Shown here one piece after another: positions 40,101-47,279 of a stretch of DNA of 64,000 nucleotides. Within the stretch, counting starts at the first letter, position 1. The number at the start of each line of letters is the position of its first letter. Origin of the DNA: Castor canadensis (lineage: Eukaryota > Chordata > Mammalia > Rodentia > Castoridae). A program made the translations under genes and the position numbers. The stretch spans positions 43,434,295 to 43,498,294 of the forward strand of contig NC_133389.1 in NCBI RefSeq assembly GCF_047511655.1. The letters run 5' to 3'. The notes below the pieces were generated by a model. That model had not been told where the DNA came from. It saw only the letters and a list, made by a program, of their open reading frames with translations, and did no database searches.

Positions 40101-41551
40101 TTACATCTGGGAACTAAGGCACGGCAGGTAAGTGATTTTTCTATGATGAGAAAGAAATGAAAGTAAAATGTTCTTTTCAATTTGATTCATTCATTTTATA
40201 ACTCTAACTTTATTTTTAGGAAGCAAATATCAGGATCCCCACACAGACATCCAACATTTGTGACACAACCATGTCTGTTGGTACTCTTGGTGGCCAAGGA
40301 GTCAAAACACAGCAAAGTTTTGAAATGGTTAAAGGAGGCTACACTTTGGATTCCAACAAAGGAGGTGGCCACCACACCTTGGAGTCCAGCAAAGTAGCAG
40401 GACAGGGTGTAACAGACACTGGCAGATACATGTACTCAGACTGGCACAGTTTCACCCAACCTCGGCTTGGCGAAGTAAGTTCCAATGTCTTCACAGTCAC
40501 ATTACCTGAAAGTTAAACATTAATTAGAAATCAGGATTTCCCAAAAGTTTTACTCTACATACAACTGGAACACAGCACCCTTTTAATGTTGTGTTTTATT
40601 ATAGATGTGGATGTCAGGTACAAACCCAAAGAAAAAAAATGAGCTTTTAAAATTCAGTTTTTAAAATATAATTTGCAGAACTTGATTTAGGAGTTCCTTA
40701 TGTGGATGTTGATAGCTTCTTTCCTAAAAATGTCCAGAAAAACCATCTGGGGTGAAGTATTTGTGACAGAATAATGAACAGATCATAAATTGCAAGCATT
40801 TGTCCAGTATCCTTGAGTTCTCCATATAGTTATGAAGTCCTGGCTATTGAAATCAACCTGATAGATCGTTAAACTTTTGTTTCAGTTTTTATTTCAGTAC
40901 TTTGGTTTTTTTGGGTAAGGGAGTTTCAGATTAGAGAGCATAGGTTGATATTACCCAGTTAAATATATTCCACTATTATTATAGTTGTATAATAGTGTAT
41001 AATCATAGGAACCATAGCCTATATCAGCTTTCTCCATATATGTAAGGAAGCTACAGAGGTAAATTTCAATTACACACACCTTATGTTCAAATGGAAAATT
41101 ATTAGTTGTGCAATGTATGTGTAGCCTGCATTCTCATAAATGTGTTCTCTAGGAACATTTATTTATTTGCTATATTTTAAAAATGAATATAATACAGACC
41201 AATCATGTGCATTTTTTATATGTAGGAATCCATTAGAGGACACACTCTGAGTAAAAATTAAACAGTAAAAGGTAAATCAAAGACATCATTTTTATGCTAA
41301 TATGTTTAGGTGTTTTTTAAAAAAATAATAAAATGTGCTCTTTCTTGATACAGAGGGTATATCTGTGTGGGCAAGACGAGGAACATAAACATTCTGAAGA
41401 CTACGTTCGTTCCTACAACTATGAAGGCAAAGGCTCTATGGCTGGCTCCGTTGGCTGCTGCAGTGATAGGCAAGAAGAAGAAGGGCTGGAGTTTCTAGAT
41501 CATCTGGAACCCAAATTTAGGACACTGGCAAAGACATGTGTGAAGAAATAA
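13129..41551 (+). CDS. DSC1: Desmocollin-1 gene (whole coding span, 17 exons)
   Basis: A desmosomal cadherin of the plasma membrane that joins keratinocytes together with desmogleins and anchors to keratin through plakoglobin, plakophilin and desmoplakin. Exons: 13129-13191, 15552-15636, 17086-17288, 18482-18601, 19430-19585, 24992-25136, 26083-26249, 27264-27398, 28666-28851, 29958-30217, 30355-30497, 36239-36451, 36892-37125, 39016-39137, 40220-40474, alternative 41226-41271, and 41354-41551. All introns are GT-AG. Without the alternative exon the CDS is 2685 nt, or 894 residues, the same length as I recall for human DSC1a. With it the protein is 840 residues. Order: signal peptide (about 1-29), prodomain to a furin-type RSKR site before residue 135, five cadherin repeats, membrane helix (about 690-714), cytoplasmic tail. 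All phases match and there are no internal stops, so the gene looks intact. Confidence 0.97.
13192..15551 (+). other. DSC1: DSC1 intron 1
   Basis: 2.36 kb, AT-rich. Contains an AC/AT-rich simple repeat (14283-14400). I see no recognisable SINE and no alternative first exon. Confidence 0.8.
14283..14400. repeat. AC/AT-rich simple repeat
   Basis: Irregular ATAC, CACA and TATG runs in intron 1 of DSC1. Confidence 0.8.
15552..15636 (+). CDS. DSC1: DSC1 exon 2: end of signal peptide, start of prodomain
   Basis: Codes residues 22-49 plus the first base of codon 50. It reads [20 protein letters not shown], matching human VLTLLCDACQKVYLRVPSHL. The signal-peptidase site is probably near the Cys-Asp-Ala-Cys stretch. 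Glu24 sits inside the hydrophobic core where human has Thr. Donor GTGAGA at 15637. Confidence 0.95.
16376..16424. repeat. Degenerate (ATCC/ATCT)n repeat
   Basis: Runs of ATCC- and ATCT-like units before the DNA-transposon fossil in intron 2. Confidence 0.6.
16428..16763. mobile_element. Ancient DNA-transposon (Tigger-like, MITE-type) fossil
   Basis: The ends are imperfect inverted repeats: GGTGGTCTTGGATTTACAATGG on the left, and the reverse complement of CCATTGTAAGTTGAGGAACA on the right. The interior resembles a non-autonomous mariner/Tigger-class repeat common in mammals. I cannot name the subfamily safely. Confidence 0.6.
17086..17288 (+). CDS. DSC1: DSC1 exon 3: prodomain
   Basis: Codes residues 50-117, mostly cadherin prodomain. 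Includes [20 protein letters not shown], which is identical to human except for diverged flanks. Acceptor CCCTGCAG, donor GTATAC, phase 0 at the 3' end. Confidence 0.96.
17289..18481 (+). other. DSC1: DSC1 intron 3
   Basis: 1.19 kb. I recognise no repeat or gene in it. Confidence 0.7.
18482..18601 (+). CDS. DSC1: DSC1 exon 4: furin site and mature N-terminus
   Basis: Codes residues 118-157. [11 protein letters not shown] contains an R-x-K-R furin-type site. Cleavage after RSKR would leave a mature protein starting Arg-Trp, with Trp136 as the conserved strand-swap tryptophan of cadherin repeat 1. Phase 0 at both ends. Confidence 0.97.
18602..19429 (+). other. DSC1: DSC1 intron 4
   Basis: 0.83 kb, AT-rich, with nothing recognisable. 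Confidence 0.7.
19430..19585 (+). CDS. DSC1: DSC1 exon 5: cadherin repeat 1
   Basis: Codes residues 158-209. Contains the N-glycosylation sequon NYT (Asn165), [20 protein letters not shown], and the IDRE calcium-site motif of cadherin repeat 1. Phase 0 at both ends. Confidence 0.97.
19901..20012 (+). mobile_element. B1-like SINE monomer
   Basis: GCGTGGTGGTGCATGCCTGT, then CAAGGACAGCCTGGGCTACG and a poly-A: a 7SL-derived rodent B1-type unit. Confidence 0.8.
20242..20264. repeat. (CT)n microsatellite
   Basis: About 11 CT units. Confidence 0.95.
21121..21210 (-). mobile_element. ID-type SINE, antisense
   Basis: GATGCTGGGGATAGAACCAA to GCTATACCTCCAGCCCC is a reversed tRNA-derived ID unit. Confidence 0.75.
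21684..21850 (+). mobile_element. B1-ID composite SINE
   Basis: GGCATGGTGATACATGCCTG, GAGGCCAGCCTAGGCAAAG, a short A-rich linker, then GGGCTTGGGGGCATGGCTCA, a diverged, 3'-truncated ID half. Confidence 0.75.
23345..23465 (+). mobile_element. Possible L2/MIR3 remnant
   Basis: GGTGCTGAGTTACTGGGTTA followed by 'gattcaaat...agcttc...tctaatagag' resembles the GTGCTGGGCTAGG...AGCTTACAGTCTAG pattern common to L2/MIR-type repeats. Weak. Confidence 0.35.
24992..25136 (+). CDS. DSC1: DSC1 exon 6: end of cadherin repeat 1, start of repeat 2
   Basis: Codes residues 210-257 and the first base of Gly258. Includes [11 protein letters not shown], holding the YAT tripeptide in the adhesion-recognition region of DSC1, and DDNDNAP, the inter-repeat calcium motif. 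Donor GTAAGT. Confidence 0.97.
25137..26082 (+). other. DSC1: DSC1 intron 6
   Basis: 0.95 kb, with one antisense B1-like SINE at 25848-25962 and otherwise AT-rich unannotated DNA. Confidence 0.75.
25848..25962 (-). mobile_element. B1-like SINE, antisense
   Basis: TTTTGAGATAGGGTCTTGCT, then CCCAGGTAGCCTCAAACTC and GGATTGCAGGCATGTACTAC: reversed B1. Confidence 0.8.
26083..26249 (+). CDS. DSC1: DSC1 exon 7: cadherin repeat 2
   Basis: Codes the rest of Gly258 to residue 313. Includes [29 protein letters not shown] and LDRE, which are calcium-binding and strand motifs of cadherin repeat 2. Phase 0 at the 3' end. Confidence 0.97.
26370..26985 (-). mobile_element. Ancient L1 (L1M-type) 3' fragment, antisense
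   Basis: GCAGTTTTAGGTTCACAAG, CCTGGAAACCACTGATCTTTC and AATAATATTCCATTGTGCAG, in this order, are hallmarks of the reversed L1M 3' region found in all placental mammals. Confidence 0.75.
27057..27139 (+). mobile_element. ID-type SINE
   Basis: GGGCTGGGTGTGTAGCTTAG to GGCCCTGAGTTCAATTCTC, then a TA-rich tail: a sense-oriented tRNA-derived ID unit. Confidence 0.8.
27264..27398 (+). CDS. DSC1: DSC1 exon 8: end of cadherin repeat 2
   Basis: Codes residues 314-358. Includes [13 protein letters not shown] and [10 protein letters not shown], the calcium linker between repeats 2 and 3. Phase 0 at both ends. Confidence 0.97.
27399..28665 (+). other. DSC1: DSC1 intron 8
   Basis: 1.27 kb. Contains a short tandem array of AATAAGAAATCATT-like units at 28268-28306. 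Nothing else recognised. Confidence 0.7.
28666..28851 (+). CDS. DSC1: DSC1 exon 9: cadherin repeat 3
   Basis: Codes residues 359-420. Includes [20 protein letters not shown] and [19 protein letters not shown]. Phase 0 at both ends. Confidence 0.97.
28852..29957 (+). other. DSC1: DSC1 intron 9
   Basis: 1.1 kb, with a degenerate ID-type element near its 3' end and no other recognisable feature. Confidence 0.7.
29789..29871 (+). mobile_element. Degenerate ID-type SINE
   Basis: GGATTCAGCTCTGTGTAGAGCACCTG, then GTCCTGAGTTTG and a CAAAAA tail, matches a diverged ID unit. Confidence 0.55.
29958..30217 (+). CDS. DSC1: DSC1 exon 10: end of cadherin repeat 3, start of repeat 4
   Basis: Codes residues 421-506 plus two bases of Arg507. 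The repeat 3-4 linker reads DNDEGPEC, the divergent calcium motif typical of desmocollins rather than DxNDN. Donor GTAATG. Confidence 0.97.
30355..30497 (+). CDS. DSC1: DSC1 exon 11: cadherin repeat 4
   Basis: Codes the end of Arg507 to residue 554 plus one base of Val555. Contains [19 protein letters not shown] and an N-glycosylation sequon NVS (Asn546). Separated from exon 10 by only 137 bp. Confidence 0.97.
33427..33755 (+). mobile_element. B1-B1-ID trimeric SINE
   Basis: Two B1-like units (GTATGGTGGCTTAAACTTGT... and GGTAGCATGCACCTGTCATT...) are followed by an ID unit with AGCACCTGCCTAAGAAACAG and CCTGAGCTCAATTCCCAGG. A purine-rich tail follows. Confidence 0.8.
33744..33826. repeat. Purine (GAA/GGA)n tract
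   Basis: About 80 nt of A and G with only a few pyrimidine interruptions. It probably grew from the A-rich tail of the SINE just upstream. Confidence 0.9.
33840..33909 (-). pseudogene. tRNA-Arg(TCT) 5'-half tailless retropseudogene with target-site duplication
   Basis: A 16-bp sequence, TTCTAACAATTAATTA, occurs at 33840-33855 and again, identical, at 33894-33909. The 38 nt between them (33856-33893), read on the minus strand, match the 5' half of tRNA-Arg-TCT for 35 nt with 5 differences by my recall of the tRNA. Most differences are CpG-type transitions. The match spans the acceptor 5' strand, D arm and anticodon stem, and stops in the anticodon loop. There is no poly-A. This is how L1-mobilised 'tailless' tRNA retropseudogenes look. 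Confidence 0.75.
34034..34125 (-). mobile_element. ID-type SINE, antisense
   Basis: Poly-T, GGCAGTATTGGAGTTTGGAC, to GAGCCACTCCGCCAGCC. The TGAAGTGTTA after its end also occurs at 34006-34015, which may be a target-site duplication. Confidence 0.85.
35679..35769 (+). mobile_element. ID-type SINE
   Basis: GGGCTAAGAATGTATCTCAG to CTGGGTTCTAGCCCCAGCAC, then an 18-A tail. Confidence 0.8.
36239..36451 (+). CDS. DSC1: DSC1 exon 12: repeat 4-5 linker and cadherin repeat 5
   Basis: Codes the end of Val555 to residue 625 plus one base of Gly626. Starts VGRSCTGTL, has [11 protein letters not shown] (linker calcium motif) and [15 protein letters not shown]. Donor GTAAGT. Confidence 0.97.
36452..36891 (+). 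other. DSC1: DSC1 intron 12
   Basis: 440 bp, AT-rich, nothing recognised. Confidence 0.75.
36892..37125 (+). CDS. DSC1: DSC1 exon 13: end of extracellular region and most of the membrane helix
   Basis: Codes the end of Gly626 to residue 703 plus one base of Cys704. Contains [11 protein letters not shown], a membrane-proximal stretch, then the helix [14 protein letters not shown], which continues in the next exon. The juxtamembrane [10 protein letters not shown] differs in length from human, yet the total protein length is the same. Confidence 0.96.
37167..37532 (-). mobile_element. MaLR-type solo LTR, antisense
   Basis: CTTTCCATTACTGCAATAAG, a GGTTTATTTTAGCTCAGTTT block, CTCACTAGGCCCCACCTC and CCAAACCATGTCA are the usual landmarks of reversed MT/MST-like LTRs. 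The ends are approximate. Confidence 0.65.
37687..37954 (+). mobile_element. B1-B1-ID composite SINE
   Basis: Two B1-like halves followed by CAGCTGGGGATGTGGTTCAA (ID) and a poly-A tail. Same architecture as 33427-33755. Confidence 0.75.
38205..38304 (-). mobile_element. ID-type SINE, antisense
   Basis: T-rich stretch, TGGCACTGGGGTTTGAACCT, to AAGCCACTCTCCCAGCCCC. Confidence 0.85.
39016..39137 (+). CDS. DSC1: DSC1 exon 14: end of membrane helix and juxtamembrane tail
   Basis: Codes the end of Cys704 to residue 744. Finishes the helix with ILFTCFCV, then a basic stop-transfer stretch (KKTVKK) and [18 protein letters not shown], which is strongly conserved in desmocollins. Phase 0 at the 3' end. 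Confidence 0.97.
39175..39290 (+). mobile_element. MIR element, left part
   Basis: CAAGCAGAGTTCTGAGTGTTCTGCATATTTTAATTCAGTT matches the MIR 3' half by eye. The element resumes at 40074, after the LTR insertion. Confidence 0.6.
39291..40068 (-). mobile_element. Older MLT-type LTR, antisense, interrupted
   Basis: Left part at 39291-39643 (GGAGGCTAGAAGTCAGAGATC, CCTATTTCCAAATAAGATCAC). Right part at 40003-40068 (AACATATGAATTTTTAGGAG, ATCCATAACA). A younger LTR splits it at 39644-39997. Flanked by ACTAT and CCTGT, a possibly decayed 5-bp target duplication. Confidence 0.7.
39644..39997 (-). mobile_element. Younger MaLR-type LTR inserted in the MLT-type LTR
   Basis: Begins TGTGTTAGTTAC and ends CTATAGCA (TG...CA). 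Flanked by ATCAC (39639-39643) and GTCAC (39998-40002), a 5-bp duplication with one change. Internal AGATTTATTTTGGCTCACGG is typical of reversed MT/MST-like LTRs. Confidence 0.75.
40074..40147 (+). mobile_element. MIR element, right part
   Basis: ACTATCATTTTTCTGATTTTACATCTGGGAACTAAGGCAC is the conserved MIR end. It continues the element interrupted at 39290 and stops about 70 bp before exon 15. Confidence 0.6.
40220..40474 (+). CDS. DSC1: DSC1 exon 15: cytoplasmic tail shared by both isoforms
   Basis: Codes residues 745-829: a Gly-rich region with [20 protein letters not shown] and the conserved [13 protein letters not shown] end. The last codon (GAA, Glu829) is the branch point between isoforms a and b. 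Donor GTAAGT. Confidence 0.97.
40475..41225 (+). other. DSC1: DSC1 intron 15
   Basis: 751 bp to the alternative exon, or 879 bp to exon 17 when it is skipped. No repeat recognised. Confidence 0.75.
41226..41271 (+). CDS. DSC1: DSC1 alternative exon 16 (isoform b tail)
   Basis: A 46-bp cassette with AG acceptor and GTAAAT donor. In the frame of exon 15 it codes [11 protein letters not shown] and a TAA stop (41259-41261), giving an 840-residue DSC1b. That is close to the human DSC1b tail. Isoform b lacks the plakoglobin-binding C-terminus. The donor is weaker than that of exon 15. Confidence 0.9.
41354..41551 (+). CDS. DSC1: DSC1 exon 17: isoform a C-terminus and stop
   Basis: Codes residues 830-894 and the TAA stop at 41549-41551. 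Contains [17 protein letters not shown] and [18 protein letters not shown], the intracellular cadherin segment that binds plakoglobin. Acceptor TTGATACAG. Ends CVKK, human CIKK. Confidence 0.97.
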   Translation, partial: RVYLCGQDEEHKHSEDYVRSYNYEGKGSMAGSVGCCSDRQEEEGLEFLDHLEPKFRTLAKTCVKK

Positions 41552-42690
41552 ATGTGCCTCTGAATAGCGTAACATTTGCAAATACATATATAGGAGTTTA
41601 TTGAATGTAAAGTGATAGCAGTATCTGCTACTGGTTTTGATTTTTGGAGGTAAAGTCGTGTATAGCTAGGGGTACTATAAATATGAGGCTCCCCTAAATT
41701 CTCCTTATCTGAGAGAACTTCCACCGTCCAGGCATACGGTTTTCATCTTTTCTGTGCATGTGTATAGGGCCCTTTCAGGACAGCTGATGTGTAGTCTTGC
41801 ACCTGAAAACTTTGGCTACTTTGTGTGCTATGGAAGTTTTCCTGGGAGAGGTTGGTGTTGTAGAGGATAATCAAAAATGAATTTTCATTTTGGATGTGCA
41901 AATTAAATATTTTCTTCAAAATCTTTGGGAGAATTAGGCTTCTAGAAATATTTTCTTTAGTGCCAGAGAATTGCTTTCTCTCTCTAGCTGAGTGGTTTAA
42001 GAAGGATTTCTAAGTATTCTGAGGTACAGTCTTTGGTTTGGTAAATGAGCTCAAGTCTCACCACACTTTTCATCCTCTGAGAGGTTGTGTCCCCCCCATG
42101 CCCCGCCACCAGCCACTCTCTTCTTTCAGGAGCTTTCAGCACTTAGTCCTGGAGTCTCTCTGCTCATGTGGCTGTTATAAGATTCCCAGGTCCTCTGTTG
42201 GAACCACATGGACCAGAACATGCTCACAGCAACATAAGCAGCAGAGATTTGCCAAGATTGTAGAAGATTCCATGAAAGAATTGCACCCTTGATGCCTGTG
42301 GGTTGACATGGACTTAAAAATATGCTTATTTGTCCAACCTGATGTACTGTTACCTTTAACAAATACAAATACAGTGACACAAACCCACTATCCTGGTTTT
42401 CACTCTTCATTTTAAGCATTTATATAACCAACCCTAGAGGCATTAGACTGCAACCCTGCTGTACAGAGGTTGGCCCTTTATGCCAAAAATTGAGTTAACA
42501 TCCATATTGGAACTTGAGACTCAGCCTACATTGGTAATTTTGCTTTAAAAATAGGAAAATCAGAAATAATGCCCAGCATGTATGTATTAAAAATTTTAAA
42601 TTGATTATAGCTGCAGTGACCAAACATTCATTGAATGATGGGTCAATTATCAAACATGAGTAAATAAATTATTTTGAAAGTATAACATTT
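41552..42690 (+). other. DSC1: DSC1 3' untranslated region (provisional)
   Basis: Non-coding sequence after the stop. I give a provisional end at an AATAAA (42663-42668) about 1.1 kb downstream. Another at 43561-43566 and the AT-rich sequence beyond could extend it to about 2 kb. Open frames inside, such as 42038-42292, show no family resemblance. Confidence 0.4.
42663..42668 (+). terminator. DSC1: Candidate polyadenylation signal AATAAA
   Basis: Canonical hexamer about 1.1 kb after the DSC1 stop. Chosen on distance only; a second hexamer lies at 43561-43566. Confidence 0.35.
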
Positions 42691-44831
42691 TAATAAGACA
42701 TCATGTTTTATTAGTATAGTAAGAAACTGTATATTTCAATAATTTTTTATTGGTCATTTGTGGCAAACTCTATGAATTTATAATTGTCAATTTACATCAC
42801 ATGGAAATTTTTCATCCACACTGTTCTCTTAAAATGTCCATTAACTAGTTATCTATTAAAAAAAATGAGTGGTTGTTTCTTCTGCATTTTGTGACTAGTC
42901 TTCTCATTCTTAGTTTCTAAGGAAAGGTGCTTCTTGTTATGAAATTGAATATTAAAACAAAAAAGATTGTTTTAATAAGATTATATTTTATAAAGTGTCC
43001 ATGATGTATGATTTTTATGGCCATTGTAAGATAACTTTGGCAGGTAATGTGATTTCTATTGTGTGATGTGCAAGTTACTCTGACAATAATCTGAGTTTTG
43101 AAGTTTTAAATTATTACAAATTTAGAAATATATCAGAATATCATGTTATATTCATGAATATAGATATACTCTCTGAGCAATCAAAATTATTAGTTGAACA
43201 TTAAGTTATATATATGGTCTTCATATTTCTCTATACTTGCTTACATATAGAAGAAAAAATTTATATCTAAGGAAAAAAGAACAATTAATATCCATAAGCA
43301 GAGTTTTCTAGTCATCAAATAATGTAAAGCATAGGAAGAATAATTAAAATGTGAGAAATGAATTTGTATGATACAGTTTGGACTGTTTAAAATATTTTCA
43401 AAGTATTATTAAAATGTGTCTCACAGAGAAACTATAACTGTTGTTTGATTTATTTAGGCAATTCAAAGTCATTGTCTGTTTACATCTCAAATTAAATATT
43501 AATTTCACCATTGATGAAATTTATGAAAGTCAGCCCAGCTGTTTACAAATTTATTTTGTAAATAAAATGTTTCATATGAGTTAATTGTCAGTATTAATAA
43601 GTTAATAGTTATGAATTATTTTCTATAGTTAAGTCTACAGTGAGGGAAATACACAATCCAATTTTCTTTGTCTTCATTCAGATTTTAAATATTTCACATG
43701 AAAAAGTTTCATGGGGACACTAGGAGAGATGAAAATTGATGTAATTTTTATTAGTGAGCCTCATTAAACACTTCCTAACCTTACTGAACTTTTAATTTCT
43801 TTCTGAGTTTATCCAAAGTATTTCATAAAACTTGATACGTCTGCATATGCTTACTTGTAGAAAATGTAAATTATTTGAACCATGTTACACGCTCAAAATA
43901 GATGTTCAGAGTTGAGAATTTTTATTATCCTTTTTTATAGTATGTCAGTTATAAAAGTTCTGCACTCCTTGAAAATCCTAACTGAAATTAGGACTATGTA
44001 AATAGTGTATATCACTGCATTTCTTCAGTCTCTTTATATACTTCTCTAGTGAATCTGAAGGAATGTTGTATTTGACCAGATACTTCCTTTGTCTTTCTAC
44101 TTAGCTAGAGAAAGGGGGGTGGGAAAGGAAGCATAACAGAAAATAGAATTATTAAGGATGACTAATCCTGCTAAGTTTGTAGGCCAAAAAAAGTAAATGA
44201 ACACATTAAAAAAGAAAACAGTTGCAATGGATATTATTTGTGTGAAAGATAAAAATCATCCTTCTATTACCTCAAATCCTTACTATCAACAATAAGACAA
44301 TAACAATTTTCAACTGTATATATACATACTAACTTAAATGTACATGTTAGTCTAATGTATATATGCTAATTTAGCTGTGTATCATGCAATGAATGTGTGA
44401 AGTGCGTTCACAATATGCATTTTGTAAAGACAAATTACTTAAAATCTACACTTTTTAAGTAAGTTATTTGATTTATGGGACTAAAATACCCAAACCAACC
44501 TACAGAATTAGGAATTTATTCCCTAGTTTTGAAAAAAAAAAAAAAACTAAAACAGGTGTGGCTTTCCTCTTATCTACATTTTGTTTAATTTAGTTGTCAG
44601 TGTGCAACAATAAATACCTGTAACTGTGGAGTTTTATTTGCCCATATTTCAGAACTTTTAATTGATATAATGTCAAATGAATTATTTACTCTAAAAAGAA
44701 ATTTCAAGGCTTCATTTGAGATATGTGAGTTTTATGTAGAATTCATACCTAAAATTTAGGCAGAGTATTTTCTACCTTGTAAAGTTCAAGAAAAATGAAA
44801 AGAAACTATGTAATCCAAAGAGAAAATGAGA
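42691..44831. other. Possible distal DSC1 3' UTR, then intergenic DNA
   Basis: Very AT-rich, with no recognisable repeat or gene. Many AATAAA/ATTAAA-like hexamers, so 3' end usage cannot be settled by eye. Confidence 0.5.
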
Positions 44832-44903
44832 GGCTGGATGTAAACTGCTTGCCTAGCATGTGTGAGGGCCTGGGTTTTATCTTCAGCACACACACAAAAA
44901 AAA
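44832..44903 (+). mobile_element. ID-type SINE (partial)
   Basis: GGCTGGATGTAAACTGCTTG, CCTAGCATGTGTGAGGGCCT, then a CA/A tail. Confidence 0.65.
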
Positions 44904-45169
44904 TCCCAAAAAACAAAAGTGGAAATGAAAGGGCTTTATTTTGCTTTGCCTCCCCTAAAACATAGGGAGAATTAGGAGTTAAGGAGTAGATGACATTCAT
45001 ATAATTCAGTCTCCTTTAAAATCTATGTTCATAAAAACACTCCATCTATGAAAGTTCTATAAAAGGGGCAAGCTACTGTCCTGTGCCTGCCATACTCTTC
45101 ATTTCTTATCTTGGAGGTCCACACTGAAAGTCTAAGTCATTAACTATTTCTGGACCAATGGGATGGGCA

Positions 45170-45420
45170 CTCTCTGGGAACTTGTGAGAAATACAAAATC
45201 TTGGTTTATATTCAGAGTAGGAATCTTTGAGGGTGAGACCCAGGTAGCTGGTGTAACTAGCCCCAGTGTCCTGTGCAGCCCTGCAGGACACATCACATCA
45301 CCTGAAGGTTTTCTCAAGACAGTGGATACTCAGGCCCCACCTCAGTCCTATGGAACCAGAACCTGCATTTTATCAAGATCCCCAGGAGATCTGCATGCAC
45401 ATGAAACTTTGATGAGCATT
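45170..45420 (+). mobile_element. MER5-like (hAT-Charlie) DNA-transposon remnant
   Basis: GGAACTTGTGAGAAATACAAA, CTCAGGCCCCACCTCAGTCC, GGAACCAGAACCTGCATTTT and CATGAAACTTTGATGAGCA follow the MER5 order. An unrelated stretch separates the first block from the rest. A 168-codon open frame over this region is by chance. Confidence 0.55.
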
Positions 45421-46820
45421 ATACAGATGATCAGGCGAGAAGAAAGGCAGCAAAAACAAGCAGGTGAGACACACAATTCGTCAATTAGAGTGAACAAGGT
45501 GTGTAGCCTCAGGCAGCAGATCCATGGCCAACACATGGTAAGCAAATTTGTCCTATCTCAGGTGGTGACCCAAATTCAAGACTGTCTCTCACCATGTCCA
45601 AAGCAGCAACCCCTCACCCTCTGTCTTATCTACCTGGACAATTGGCTTTCTATGGACTTTGAACCTTAATAGTACCTTACATTGGAAAATAACCAATGGC
45701 ATTGAATGTAACCAAATTTAAATAAATGACATTTTCATTGCCACTTTGCTTAATAAATTTACTTTGTGGATCCATAATTAGGAAAAATCACATTGGACAA
45801 AATCACATTAGTTTTGATCATGCTTATCCAACAAACTTCTAAAATTATGTTTATAAAAAACAAGTTGAAAATCCCTGTTTGAGGAAGCAAATCTCCTGAG
45901 ATCACTTTGGCAAATAGGTGTTTTGATGTAATCTTTTCTTCTTGAGCCAGTTTGCCACCCTGAAGACTTTACAAGTTTTACTTTTATGGGTGGAGTTTGT
46001 TTTGAATCTCATAGGTGTGGCTGAGAAGTTGTCAGGACCAGGTCTATGTGTTAAGGAAGCATCATCTTCTGTAATGGTTGTTTTTCTAGACTGGGAAATC
46101 ATGCAGACAAAAAAAAAAAAAAAAAAGCTGACTAGCTCTCAGTAGTTTAAAATTTTTAATATTTCAATGTTTTATTAACTTAAAATTAGTATTAATGATC
46201 ATTAAATATTATTAAAGATATAAATATGTGATCTAAAATAAAATTAAGCTTAAATATCAATTGTTTTTTAATGGCAAATGTTAATTTAGTGCTTCAATGT
46301 CAAATATGTTCAAAGTTAAACATTAAGAAAACATCTGTGCCTTGGTATTTTATGGGGGTTGTGATAGAGACCAATGGCTCCCAACCTCATTCTTTCTGAG
46401 AGGAGGAGCTCCAATGTCCTTAAGAGTAGTTATGTGCCTCATTGAAAGACTGCTATTTCCCAACGCTTTGAACTAAATGGGTCTGTGTGGTAAATTCTGG
46501 CCAATAAAAAATGAAAATGCTGTGTATGAGACTTCTGGGTAGGTGTTTCTAAAGGAACTGATTTAGCAGAAAATTTTATTTTCTGCTTTTCCCAATTACA
46601 TTGCAAGATATACAAATCATATGTGCAATGCCTAATATTCAGGCAGTCATTCTGTGAACTTCAAATTGGAAGCCATGTGTTAAGAATGGTGGAGTATAAA
46701 GATTAGCAGCAGCTGGATCCCTGGTAATTTTGTGGAACCTTTAACCTGCCTGAGACTTCCTGCCTTTAAATTTGCTCAAATAAGCAAATTATAATTTCTG
46801 CAGTAAAATTTAGGTTTTCT
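45421..46820. other. Intergenic, no gene seen
   Basis: Contains poly-A runs (for example 46110-46126) that could be retroelement tails, but I recognise no body attached to them. Confidence 0.5.
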
Positions 46821-47043
46821 GAGCCAGGTGCCCTTGGCCTCACATTTGTAATCCTTGTTACTCGGGAGGCAGATCAGGAGGATCAAGTTTCAAGGTCAGC
46901 CAGGCAAAAAGCTAAACCTTATCTCAAAAATACCCAACAGAAAAAAGGGAGGTGGTGTGGGGTGGAGTAACTCAAGTGGTAGAGTGCCTGCTTACAAGTA
47001 TGAAGCCCTGAGTTCAAACCCCTGTACCTCCAAAAAAAAAAAA
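46821..47043 (+). mobile_element. B1-ID dimeric SINE, well preserved
   Basis: B1-like half (TTTGTAATCCTTGTTACTCG, GGTCAGCCAGGCAAAAAGC, CTTATCTCAAAAATACCCA), linker, then an ID half (GGTAGAGTGCCTGCTTACAA, CCTGAGTTCAAACCCCTGTA) and poly-A. The clearest copy for lineage assignment. Confidence 0.85.
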
Positions 47044-47279
47044 GTTTTCTGTTATATGTAGCTGATTCTAAGCTGATATAGGGAGAGAACAAAGACTGCA
47101 TGGAAGTAATTATTTTACCCAAGTCATGATTCAAGTAAGTTAATGTGTTGTAAGAAGTCATTTTCTCTTGTTAAAAGTTCAAAAGTGATGAGTCTTCAGT
47201 ATTCTTCTGAACAGCCTCAAAACAAAGCAAAGAGGAAGATTAATCCTTTAATGGTAATCACTAATGGTAATAATGAGTC

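Noticed and set aside
45163-45669. 168-codon open frame downstream of DSC1
   Set aside because: It overlaps a MER5-like remnant, shows no protein family resemblance and has no splice or promoter context.
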